DNA from: Mycolicibacter sp. MU0102
GTDB taxonomy: Bacteria; Actinomycetota; Actinomycetes; Mycobacteriales; Mycobacteriaceae
NCBI RefSeq assembly: GCF_963378105.1
Contig: NZ_OY726398.1
Location: 1,178,001-1,242,000 of the forward strand
Direction: 5' to 3'
DNA length: 64,000 nt
Shown: in pieces, positions 1-7,042 of the stretch
Numbering within the stretch: position 1 is the first letter of the stretch
Layout: each line of letters opens with the position of its first letter
Made by a program: the position numbers and the translations under genes
Notes under the pieces: generated by a model
The model's database searches: none
The model's input: only the letters and a program-made list of their open reading frames with translations
Told to the model about the DNA's origin: nothing

Positions 1-513
1 CAGTCCGACATCTACAGCGCGGTCACCGCGGCCATCGGCGCGCTCAAGGGCTCGCTGCACGGCGGGGCCAACGAGGCGGTCATGCACGACATGATCGAGA
101 TCGGTGAGCCGGCCAACGCCGCAGAGTGGCTACACGGCAAGCTGTCTCGCAAGGACAAGGTGATGGGCTTCGGGCACCGGGTGTACAAGCACGGTGACTC
201 CCGGGTGCCGACCATGAAGGCGGCGCTGGAGCGGGTGGTGGCGGCCCGCGGCGGCCAGCGCTGGTTGGACATCTACCAGATCCTGGAGGCCGAGATGTTC
301 GCCGCCACCGCGATCAAGCCCAACCTGGACTTCCCGACCGGTCCGGCCTACTACCTGATGGGCTTCGACATCCCGATGTTCACCCCGCTGTTCGTGATGA
401 GCCGCATCACCGGGTGGACCGCGCACATCATCGAGCAGACCGCGTCCAACGCGCTGATCCGTCCGCTGAGTGCCTATTCGGGAAGTCCGCAGCGCGTCGT
501 CGGCGCGATCTGA
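1..513 (+). CDS. prpC: 2-methylcitrate synthase / citrate synthase, 3' part
   Basis: C-terminal part of a citrate synthase family enzyme that condenses an acyl-CoA (probably propionyl-CoA) with oxaloacetate. The reading frame is open from base 1, so the N-terminal half lies outside the window. Visible motifs are LHGGANEAV, GFGHRVYKHGDSR (His and Arg of the active site) and the C-terminal FTPLFVMSRITGWTAHIIEQ stretch that typifies citrate and methylcitrate synthases. The conserved Asp region reads NLDFPTGPAYYLMG. The prpC rather than gltA assignment rests on the neighbourhood, which resembles M. tuberculosis Rv1131 onward. No prpD lies in view. Confidence 0.75.
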   Translation, partial: QSDIYSAVTAAIGALKGSLHGGANEAVMHDMIEIGEPANAAEWLHGKLSRKDKVMGFGHRVYKHGDSRVPTMKAALERVVAARGGQRWLDIYQILEAEMFAATAIKPNLDFPTGPAYYLMGFDIPMFTPLFVMSRITGWTAHIIEQTASNALIRPLSAYSGSPQRVVGAI

Positions 514-541
514 GGTTCGCCCCGGGGGCTACCATCCGGGG

Positions 542-1702
542 ATGTCGCAACTGTTCCCCGATTACCGCCCGCTCTGGGAGACCGACCAGCACCGCGAACT
601 GCGCAAGCACGCCGCGGAGTTCCTGCGCAAGGAGGCCACCCCGCACCAGGAGCGCTGGGTCGCCCAACACGGTGTGGACCGCGAATTCTGGAACAAGGCC
701 GGTGACGCCGGGCTGCTGGGACTGGATCTGCCCGAGGAGTTCGGCGGAGCCGGCGGCGACTACGCCATGCACTCGGTGGTCCAGGAAGAACTGGTCTACG
801 CCCACGACCAGTGCTTCGGCTTCTCGGTGCATTCGCCGATCGTGGCGCACTACCTGTACGCCTACGGCAACGACGAGCAACGCAAACGCTGGCTGCCCAA
901 GGTCATCAGCGGTGAGGCGGTGCTGGCCATCGCGATGACCGAGCCGGGCACCGGCTCGGATCTGCAGTCGGTGCGCACCACCGCGGTGCGCGACGGCGAC
1001 CACTACGTCATCAACGGCTCGAAGACGTTCATCTCCAACGGGACCCACTGCGATCTGCTGGTGATCGTCGCCAAGACCGACCCGTCCCAGGGGGCGGCCG
1101 GGGTGTCGCTGGTCGTCGCCGAGACCAACGGACTGGCCGGCTTCGAACGTGGCCGGGTGCTGCAGAAGATCGGACAGCATGGCCAGGACACCCGAGAGTT
1201 GTTCTTCACCGACATGCGGGTGCCGGTCGCCAACCTGCTCGGGGAGAAGGAAGGCCTGGGCTTCTACCAGCTGATGGACCAGCTGGCCCGCGAGCGGCTC
1301 ATCATCGGGACGCTGTGCGCGGCACTGGCCGAGGCCGCCGTGCTGGAGGCCATCCGCTACTCCAAGGAACGCGAGGCGTTCGGCCGGCCGATCGGCAACT
1401 TTCAGCACACCAAATTCGTGCTGGCCGAATGCAAGACGGACACGCTCGCGATCAAAACCCTGGTCGACTACGCGATCAGCCAGTACGTCGGCGGCAAGAA
1501 CGATCCGATGACCGCCTCGATGGCCAAACTGTTCGCCGCGGAGAAATCCGATCAGGTGGTCGACAAGTGCCTGCAGATCTTCGGCGGCTACGGCTACATG
1601 GCCGAATACCCGATCGCCAACATGTACACCGGTTCGCGGGTGAACCGGATCTACGGCGGCACCAGCGAGATCATGAAGGAGATCATCAGCCGATCGCTGT
1701 GA
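542..1702 (+). CDS. acyl-CoA dehydrogenase (long-chain type)
   Basis: FAD-dependent acyl-CoA dehydrogenase of 386 aa, the normal family length, introducing the alpha-beta double bond in beta-oxidation. The FAD-contact motif AMTEPGTGSDL is at about residue 131 and the arginine motif KEREAFGRPIG lies in the C-terminal helical domain. The end reads YGGTSEIMKEI, so the usual SCAD/MCAD catalytic Glu of YEGT is Gly. The base is more likely Glu251 in ARERLIIG, as in long-chain and isovaleryl enzymes. ATG 542 is chosen over an in-frame upstream start because the family N-terminus begins close to it. The 3' end overlaps the convergent P450 by 17 bp. Confidence 0.85.
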   Translation: MSQLFPDYRPLWETDQHRELRKHAAEFLRKEATPHQERWVAQHGVDREFWNKAGDAGLLGLDLPEEFGGAGGDYAMHSVVQEELVYAHDQCFGFSVHSPIVAHYLYAYGNDEQRKRWLPKVISGEAVLAIAMTEPGTGSDLQSVRTTAVRDGDHYVINGSKTFISNGTHCDLLVIVAKTDPSQGAAGVSLVVAETNGLAGFERGRVLQKIGQHGQDTRELFFTDMRVPVANLLGEKEGLGFYQLMDQLARERLIIGTLCAALAEAAVLEAIRYSKEREAFGRPIGNFQHTKFVLAECKTDTLAIKTLVDYAISQYVGGKNDPMTASMAKLFAAEKSDQVVDKCLQIFGGYGYMAEYPIANMYTGSRVNRIYGGTSEIMKEIISRSL

Positions 1703-2906
1703 GCTCCAGGTGCTCGAGCCGGCGTACCAACAGGCTGGGCAGCCAACGGCTGGCCTCCGCGACGCCGATGTGTGCGGTGCGTGCCAGCAGTTCGCCGATC
1801 ACGATTCTGGCCTCCTGGCGGGCCAGGGCGGCGCCGACGCAGAAATGCGCGCCCTTGCCGAAGGCCAGGTGACTTTGCGGCGGACGGTCCAAGCGGAATT
1901 CGTTCGGCTCGGCGTAACGCGACGGGTCCCGGTTGGCTGCGCCCCACAGCAGCAACAGGCGTGATCCGGCCGGCAGGTCTACCCCGCCGAGGCGGGTGTC
2001 CCGGCGGACATGCCGGTAGTGACCGCGAAACGGCGATTCGCACCGCAGCACCTCTTCGAGGAACGGGCTCAACAGCTCCGGTGACTCGCGAACCCGACGC
2101 TGAATCTCCGGGCGCGTCGCCAAAGTCCAGGCGGCCGAACCGATCAGCGATGCCGTCGATTCGCCGCCGGCGCTGAACAGGGTGATCATCATGACCTGGG
2201 CGGTGAGGGTGTCGAGGGCGCCGGAGGCGCAGGCGGTGGCCAGATCGCCGAGCAGGTTGTCGCGCGGATCGCGCGCGGCCCGCCCGAAGTGGTCGCTGAT
2301 ATAGCCCGCGAGCTCCATGACGGCGACACCCGCGCTGGCGAGCTGGTCGGCGTCGACCAACCCCTCCACCACTTGGGTACCGGCGTAACCCCATGCCGCC
2401 AGCTGATCCACGTCCTCATCGGGCACACCGATCAGCCGCGCCACGATCATCATCGGCAGCCGGTTGGCGACGGCGCTCATCCACTCGATGCGCCCATCGC
2501 GGACCCCGTCGTGCCATAGCTGATCCAACGTCTCGGAGATGAAGGGCTCCAACGCGCGAATACGTTTGGCCGCCAGCTGTGGCACCAGCATCTTGCGGTG
2601 CGCGGCGTGTGCCGGGTCGTCGGCGGTGGCCAGCACATGGGTGGGGTCGTTGAGTCCGGGCATCGGGAACGTGGCCACCGTGCCGTCGGGTTGATAGAGC
2701 ATCGTCCCGGTCAGGTTCGAGGAGAAGTCCTGCACTCGCGCCACGGCGTCGGTGACCGCATCCCAGCCGCACACGAGATAGAAGCCGGAATCACCGACCG
2801 GGTGGACGGGCGCCTGCGTGATCATCCGCTCATACAGCGGATACGGGTCCTGAATGCACGCATCGTCGAACAGGCGCAGGCCGATCGGGTCTATTCCTAC
2901 TGGCAT
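1686..2906 (-). CDS. cytochrome P450
   Basis: Soluble bacterial P450 monooxygenase of about 406 aa. The heme-binding loop reads FGKGAHFCVG with Cys356 as thiolate ligand. The ExxR motif is EEVLRCESPFR. The I-helix oxygen-activation motif is AGGEST rather than the common AGxDT. The ATG at 2906 (MPVGIDPIG) gives a normal P450 length; an in-frame GTG/ATG region up to 2954 would add 16 residues. The substrate cannot be read from sequence. The gene is convergent with the acyl-CoA dehydrogenase and divergent from the TetR gene at 3095, which could control it. Confidence 0.88.
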   Translation of the reverse strand: MPVGIDPIGLRLFDDACIQDPYPLYERMITQAPVHPVGDSGFYLVCGWDAVTDAVARVQDFSSNLTGTMLYQPDGTVATFPMPGLNDPTHVLATADDPAHAAHRKMLVPQLAAKRIRALEPFISETLDQLWHDGVRDGRIEWMSAVANRLPMMIVARLIGVPDEDVDQLAAWGYAGTQVVEGLVDADQLASAGVAVMELAGYISDHFGRAARDPRDNLLGDLATACASGALDTLTAQVMMITLFSAGGESTASLIGSAAWTLATRPEIQRRVRESPELLSPFLEEVLRCESPFRGHYRHVRRDTRLGGVDLPAGSRLLLLWGAANRDPSRYAEPNEFRLDRPPQSHLAFGKGAHFCVGAALARQEARIVIGELLARTAHIGVAEASRWLPSLLVRRLEHLELTAIG

Positions 2907-3043
2907 GACTCTAGGCTGCTCAGGGCGTGCTACCTGCGTCAATGCGCTGCGCAAAGTTGAAAGCCGCCGACGGAGCCGACTTCGGGGCGTTGTCTCAGCG
3001 CAAGTCGCGGACCTGCAGACGCCGTGAGAATTCAGCCATTTTC

Positions 3044-3060
3044 TGTCTCACACTGAGATA
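3044..3060. promoter_or_regulatory. inverted repeat, candidate TetR operator
   Basis: TGTCTCA-CAC-TGAGATA is an interrupted palindrome with 6 of 7 arm positions matching. It sits 35 bp before the TetR start and in the divergent spacer with the P450 gene, where an autoregulatory operator would be expected. No other copy was noticed nearby. Confidence 0.35.
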
Positions 3061-3094
3061 AAGTTTCCAGCGGGGGAGTGCAAGATGGGGGCGC

Positions 3095-3670
3095 GTGATG
3101 GCGGGGCATGACTGGCTGGTGGGCGAGGACCGCCGTACCGCCGGCGCCGAACGCATCTACACCGCCGCGATGGATCTGGTAATTCGCGACGGGATCGACG
3201 CCCTCGATATCGATGCCTTGGCCGCCCGGGTGCACTGCTCGCGCGCCACCATCTACCGGCATGCCGGCGGCAAAGCCGAGATTCGCGATGCCGTGCTGGC
3301 CCGGGCGGCCGCACGCATCGTGGACGCCGTGCGACAGGCGGTCGCCGGGCGCAGCGGGGCCGAACGGGTGGTGGCCGCGATAGCGGCGGCACTGCAGCGG
3401 ATCCGCTCGGATCCGCTGGTCCAACCGATGGTCGGCTCGGTGCGCGGCGCACAGGAGATGACTCGACTGGCCGCATCGCCCATGGTCGCCGGTTTCGCCC
3501 GCGATCTCAGCGGCCTGAGCGAGGACGATCGACAGGCCGCGCAATGGGTCGTGCGGGTGGTGCTTTCGCTGTTGTGTTGGCCAATCGAGGATGCCGCGGC
3601 CGAGCAGCAGATTCTGGAGCGCTTCGTCGCCCCGGCCTTCACGGGGGACGGTTTCGCCGCACAGACCTAG
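3095..3670 (+). CDS. TetR family transcriptional regulator
   Basis: TetR-type repressor of 191 aa. The N-terminal helix-turn-helix spans roughly residues 30-60, with the recognition part CSRATIYRHAGGKAEI. The ligand-binding C-terminal domain is variable and gives no effector. The start is either GTG 3095 or the adjacent ATG 3098. The gene diverges from the P450 and lies directly upstream of the DUF3556 gene. A candidate operator (3044-3060) lies in the spacer. Its stop codon overlaps the KstR-type palindrome that serves the next gene. Confidence 0.8.
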   Translation: MMAGHDWLVGEDRRTAGAERIYTAAMDLVIRDGIDALDIDALAARVHCSRATIYRHAGGKAEIRDAVLARAAARIVDAVRQAVAGRSGAERVVAAIAAALQRIRSDPLVQPMVGSVRGAQEMTRLAASPMVAGFARDLSGLSEDDRQAAQWVVRVVLSLLCWPIEDAAAEQQILERFVAPAFTGDGFAAQT

Positions 3671-3681
3671 AACACGTTCTA
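3668..3681. promoter_or_regulatory. KstR-type operator
   Basis: The 14-mer TAGAACACGTTCTA fits the published mycobacterial KstR consensus TnnAACnnGTTnnA at every fixed position, and it extends to the symmetric 16-mer CTAGAACACGTTCTAG (3667-3682). It ends 11 bp before the ATG of the DUF3556 gene, a position suited to repression. KstR governs cholesterol and lipid catabolism genes in mycobacteria, so the downstream gene may belong to that regulon. Confidence 0.6.
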
Positions 3682-3692
3682 GTCTGGCCGTC

Positions 3693-5435
3693 ATGGGATT
3701 TCTCAAACCTGAACTGCCCGTTGTCGACTTCGCCGAATGGAGCAAGGGCACGCGCAGCGAGAAGATCCGTCCGATGGCCCGGCACTGGGCCGAGGTGGGT
3801 TTCGGCACGCCGGTGGTGCTGCACCTGTTCTACGTGCTCAAGATCGGCCTCTACGTGCTGGGAGCCTGGCTGTTCGCAGCGAGCACAACCGGTGTGGGAG
3901 GGGTGGCCGGCTTCACCGAGGTGCGGCAGTGGTGGAGCGAACCGATCGTCTTCGAGAAGGTCGTGCTCTACACGATGCTGTTCGAGGTGATCGGCCTGGG
4001 CTGCGGCTTCGGCCCGCTCAACAACCGGTTCTTCCCGCCGATGGGATCGATCCTGTACTGGCTGCGGCCGGGCACCATCCGGCTGCCACCGTGGCCACGG
4101 CGCATTCCGCTGACCTCCGGAACCGGCCGCAGCCCCGTCGACGTCGCGCTGTATGCCGCACTGCTGGTGATGCTGCTGGTCGCACTGGTCTCCGACGGGA
4201 CCGGCCCGATTCCCGCACTGCACACCGAAGTCGGGGTGTTGCCGCACTGGCAGATCCTGACGATTCTGGGGATCCTCGCGCTGGCCGGCTTGCGGGACAA
4301 GGTGATCTTCCTGGCCGCGCGCGGCGAGGTCTACGCGCCGCTGGCTGCGGCGTTCCTGTTCACCGGTGTCGACATGATCATCGCGGCCAAGGCGATCTTC
4401 ATGGTGATCTGGATGGGCGCGGCGACCTCGAAACTCAACCGACACTTCCCGTTCGTGATCTCGACGATGATGAGCAACAACCCGCTGATCCGGCCGAAGG
4501 CACTCAAACGCGCCTTCTTCAAGAACTTCCCCGAAGACCTGCGCCCCGGTGGGCCGTCGAAGGCGCTGGCGCACCTGAGCACGGCGATCGAGATGCTGGT
4601 GCCGCTACCGCTGTTCTTCTGCCACGGCGGCCTGCCCACCGCGATCGCCGCTTTCGTCATGGTCTGTTTCCACCTCGGCATCCTGGCGGCGATCCCGATG
4701 GGGGTGCCGCTGGAGTGGAACGTGTTCATGATCTTCGGGGTGCTGTCGCTGTTCGTCGCGCACGCCGACCTCGGGCTCTCCGACGTCAACAACCCACTGG
4801 CGGTGGGACTGCTGTTCGCCGTCAGTGCGGGCACGGTGGTGCTGGGCAACCTGTTCCCGCACAAGGTTTCGTTCCTTCCCGGCATGCGGTACTACGCCGG
4901 CAACTGGGACACCACCCTGTGGTGCGTGAAGCCGTCGGCCGAAGAGAAGATCGCACGGGGAATCGTCGCGATCGCCAGCATGCCCGCTGCACAGCTGGAA
5001 CGGTTCTACGGCAGCGCCGAGGCTGCCCAGATCCCGATCTACATGGGATATGCGTTCCGCGGCTTCAACACCCACGGCAAGGCGCTGTTCAGCCTGGCGC
5101 ACCGGGCGATGGCCGACGGCGACGAGAGCGACTACTCGTTGACCGACGGGGAACGGATCTGTTCGACCGCGATCGGCTGGAACTTCGGCGACGGTCACAT
5201 GACCAACGAGCAGCTGATCGAGGCGCTGCAGCAGCGCTGCGGATTCGAGCCGGGGGAGGTGCGTGTGGTGATTCTCGATGCGCAGCCGATCCATCGGCAG
5301 ACCCAGGCGTACCGGCTGGTGGACGCCGCCACCGGCGAGTTCGAACGCGGCCACGTCAAGGTGGCGGACATGGTCCAGCGCCAGCCTTGGCAGGACGACG
5401 TGCCGATCTACGTCGATCGCGCCGCCACGGTGTGA
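3693..5435 (+). CDS. DUF3556 family transmembrane protein
   Basis: Polytopic membrane protein of 580 aa that I recognise as the actinobacterial DUF3556 family; its function is unknown. Hydrophobic segments are spread over residues 45-65, 95-115, 150-172, 190-210, 220-250, 300-345 and 350-385. The last 190 residues are soluble, so a membrane domain is followed by a cytoplasmic or periplasmic tail. The ATG at 3693 is 22 bp after the TetR stop. A KstR-type operator immediately upstream suggests induction during sterol or lipid breakdown. No catalytic motif was recognised. Confidence 0.7.
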   Translation: MGFLKPELPVVDFAEWSKGTRSEKIRPMARHWAEVGFGTPVVLHLFYVLKIGLYVLGAWLFAASTTGVGGVAGFTEVRQWWSEPIVFEKVVLYTMLFEVIGLGCGFGPLNNRFFPPMGSILYWLRPGTIRLPPWPRRIPLTSGTGRSPVDVALYAALLVMLLVALVSDGTGPIPALHTEVGVLPHWQILTILGILALAGLRDKVIFLAARGEVYAPLAAAFLFTGVDMIIAAKAIFMVIWMGAATSKLNRHFPFVISTMMSNNPLIRPKALKRAFFKNFPEDLRPGGPSKALAHLSTAIEMLVPLPLFFCHGGLPTAIAAFVMVCFHLGILAAIPMGVPLEWNVFMIFGVLSLFVAHADLGLSDVNNPLAVGLLFAVSAGTVVLGNLFPHKVSFLPGMRYYAGNWDTTLWCVKPSAEEKIARGIVAIASMPAAQLERFYGSAEAAQIPIYMGYAFRGFNTHGKALFSLAHRAMADGDESDYSLTDGERICSTAIGWNFGDGHMTNEQLIEALQQRCGFEPGEVRVVILDAQPIHRQTQAYRLVDAATGEFERGHVKVADMVQRQPWQDDVPIYVDRAATV

Positions 5436-5442
5436 CCCAGAT

Positions 5443-5459
5443 AACTGGTATAACCAGTT
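5443..5459. promoter_or_regulatory. FadR/GntR-type operator
   Basis: AACTGGT-ATA-ACCAGTT is a perfect 7+3+7 palindrome and contains the TGGTnnnACCA core expected for the FadR subfamily of GntR regulators. It overlaps the TTGACC (5458-5463) that could be the -35 element of the gntR gene; GACCAT at 5481-5486 follows after 17 nt and lies 7 nt before ATG 5494. Autoregulation is the natural reading. Confidence 0.55.
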
Positions 5460-5493
5460 GACCAGTAGGGTGGGGTGCCTGACCATGTAGACC

Positions 5494-6210
5494 ATGGATC
5501 TGGCGCCCATTTCCCGCACCGCACTCTCCGACACGATCTTCGTGCGGCTCGTCGAAGAGATATTGACCGGACGCCTGCCCGCCGGTGAGCCCCTTCCGTC
5601 GGAACGCGAACTGGCGCTGACCCTGCAGGTCAACCGGCATGCGGTCCGCGAAGCGCTCAAGCGGCTGCAGCAGGCGGGACTGGTCCGGATCAGCCACGGC
5701 GGAAAGACCCGGGTGCTGGACTGGCGCCAAAGCGCTGGCCTGGACGCTCTGACCGGACTGGCCGTCGCCGGGGCGATCCCGGCACGCCAGATCATTGGCG
5801 ACGTGGCAGTGATGCGGCGCTCGATCGCCGCGGACGCCGCACGCCTGTGCGCGCGGAACGCCTCAGAACAGCAGCGGTCCGCGATCACCGCGGCCGCCGC
5901 GGAATACCCGACCGCCGGGGATCTCACCGCGGTCAGCGATGCCGACCTGGCGTTCTGGATCGCCGTAATTGACGGGTCCGGCAATATTGCCTACCGGTTG
6001 GCGCTCAACACCTTGGTCGCCGCCTACGACGAGATTGGCCGCGACGCGATCTACGCGCTGGGGGCCGCCGAGTTCGCCGACCGCAGCGCACACATCGACC
6101 TGGCCGCCGCGATCGCCGCCGCCGACGAGAACACCGCTTACCGCCTCGCCGACGAGTTGCTGACCTGGTTCGTCACGGCCTGCCAGGCCGGCGCCGAGGG
6201 AGAGGAATAG
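5494..6210 (+). CDS. GntR family regulator, FadR subfamily
   Basis: Regulator of 238 aa with an N-terminal winged helix (residues about 15-75; ERELALTLQVNRHAVREAL recognition region) and an all-helical FCD-type C-terminal effector domain. Members commonly sense organic or fatty acids, but the ligand is not visible here. The ATG follows a -35/-10 pair so closely that the mRNA is probably leaderless. A perfect palindrome at 5443-5459 overlaps the promoter. The sterol desaturase family gene starts 4 bp after its stop, so the two are co-transcribed and it is the likely regulatory target. Confidence 0.82.
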   Translation: MDLAPISRTALSDTIFVRLVEEILTGRLPAGEPLPSERELALTLQVNRHAVREALKRLQQAGLVRISHGGKTRVLDWRQSAGLDALTGLAVAGAIPARQIIGDVAVMRRSIAADAARLCARNASEQQRSAITAAAAEYPTAGDLTAVSDADLAFWIAVIDGSGNIAYRLALNTLVAAYDEIGRDAIYALGAAEFADRSAHIDLAAAIAAADENTAYRLADELLTWFVTACQAGAEGEE

Positions 6211-6214
6211 TCGC

Positions 6215-7042
6215 ATGTTCGACCTCATCGCGCACGCAATCCCGGTCTTCGTGCTCTGCCTGCTATTGGAAGCCGTGTCGTTCGCCGTGCGGCCCGACGA
6301 CGACGAGCGCGGCTACGAACTACGCGATACCGGCACCAGCCTGACGATGGGCATCGGCAACGTGATCATCAACATCGGGTGGAAGCTGGTGGTGCTGGCG
6401 ATCTTCAGCGGCGCCTATCTGCTGGCGCCGGTTCACCTGCCGGCCGCCAACCCGCTGACCTGGATCGCGCTGTTCGTCGCCGACGACGTCGCCTACTACT
6501 GGTATCACCGCACGCACCACACCATCCGGGTGTTCTGGGCCAGCCACGTGGTGCACCACTCCAGTCAGCACTACAACCTGTCCACCGCTCTGCGCCAGAC
6601 CTGGACGCCGTTCACCGCGGTGCCGTTCTGGATCCTGTTGGCGTTCGCCGGATTCGCCCCGTGGATGATCCTGCTGCAGCAGTCGGTCAGTCTGCTCTAC
6701 CAGTTCTTCATTCACACCGAGCGGGTCGGCAAGCTCTGGCGGCCAATCGAATTCATCTTCAACACCCCGTCGCACCACCGGGTGCATCACGGGGCGAACG
6801 CCCAATACCTCGACAAGAACTACGGGGGAATCCTCATCGTCTGGGACCGGCTGTTCGGCACCTTCCAGCCCGAGGACGAGCGCGTCGTCTACGGCTTGAC
6901 CAAGAACATCGACACGTTCAACCCGGTGCGAGTGGCCACCCACGAATACGTCGCGATCTGGCGCGACATCCGTGCGGCACGCAGCTGGCGTGTCGCGCTG
7001 GGCCACCTGTTTCGCGGCCCGGGTTGGCAGCCGGCCGGCTAG
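6215..7042 (+). CDS. sterol desaturase / fatty acid hydroxylase family protein
   Basis: Membrane di-iron oxygenase of 275 aa. Three histidine clusters typical of the family are visible: HRTHH near residue 94, HVVHHSSQH near 109, and HHRVHH near 189. Hydrophobic segments precede and separate them. Family members hydroxylate or desaturate sterols, fatty acids or carotenoids; the substrate here is unknown. It starts 4 bp after the GntR gene and is probably controlled by it. Its 3' end overlaps the convergent ATPase gene by 4 bp. Confidence 0.85.
   Translation: MFDLIAHAIPVFVLCLLLEAVSFAVRPDDDERGYELRDTGTSLTMGIGNVIINIGWKLVVLAIFSGAYLLAPVHLPAANPLTWIALFVADDVAYYWYHRTHHTIRVFWASHVVHHSSQHYNLSTALRQTWTPFTAVPFWILLAFAGFAPWMILLQQSVSLLYQFFIHTERVGKLWRPIEFIFNTPSHHRVHHGANAQYLDKNYGGILIVWDRLFGTFQPEDERVVYGLTKNIDTFNPVRVATHEYVAIWRDIRAARSWRVALGHLFRGPGWQPAG

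Noticed and set aside
4605..5984. 459-aa minus-strand open frame across DUF3556 and GntR
   Set aside because: It overlaps two well-supported plus-strand genes and shows no family motif.
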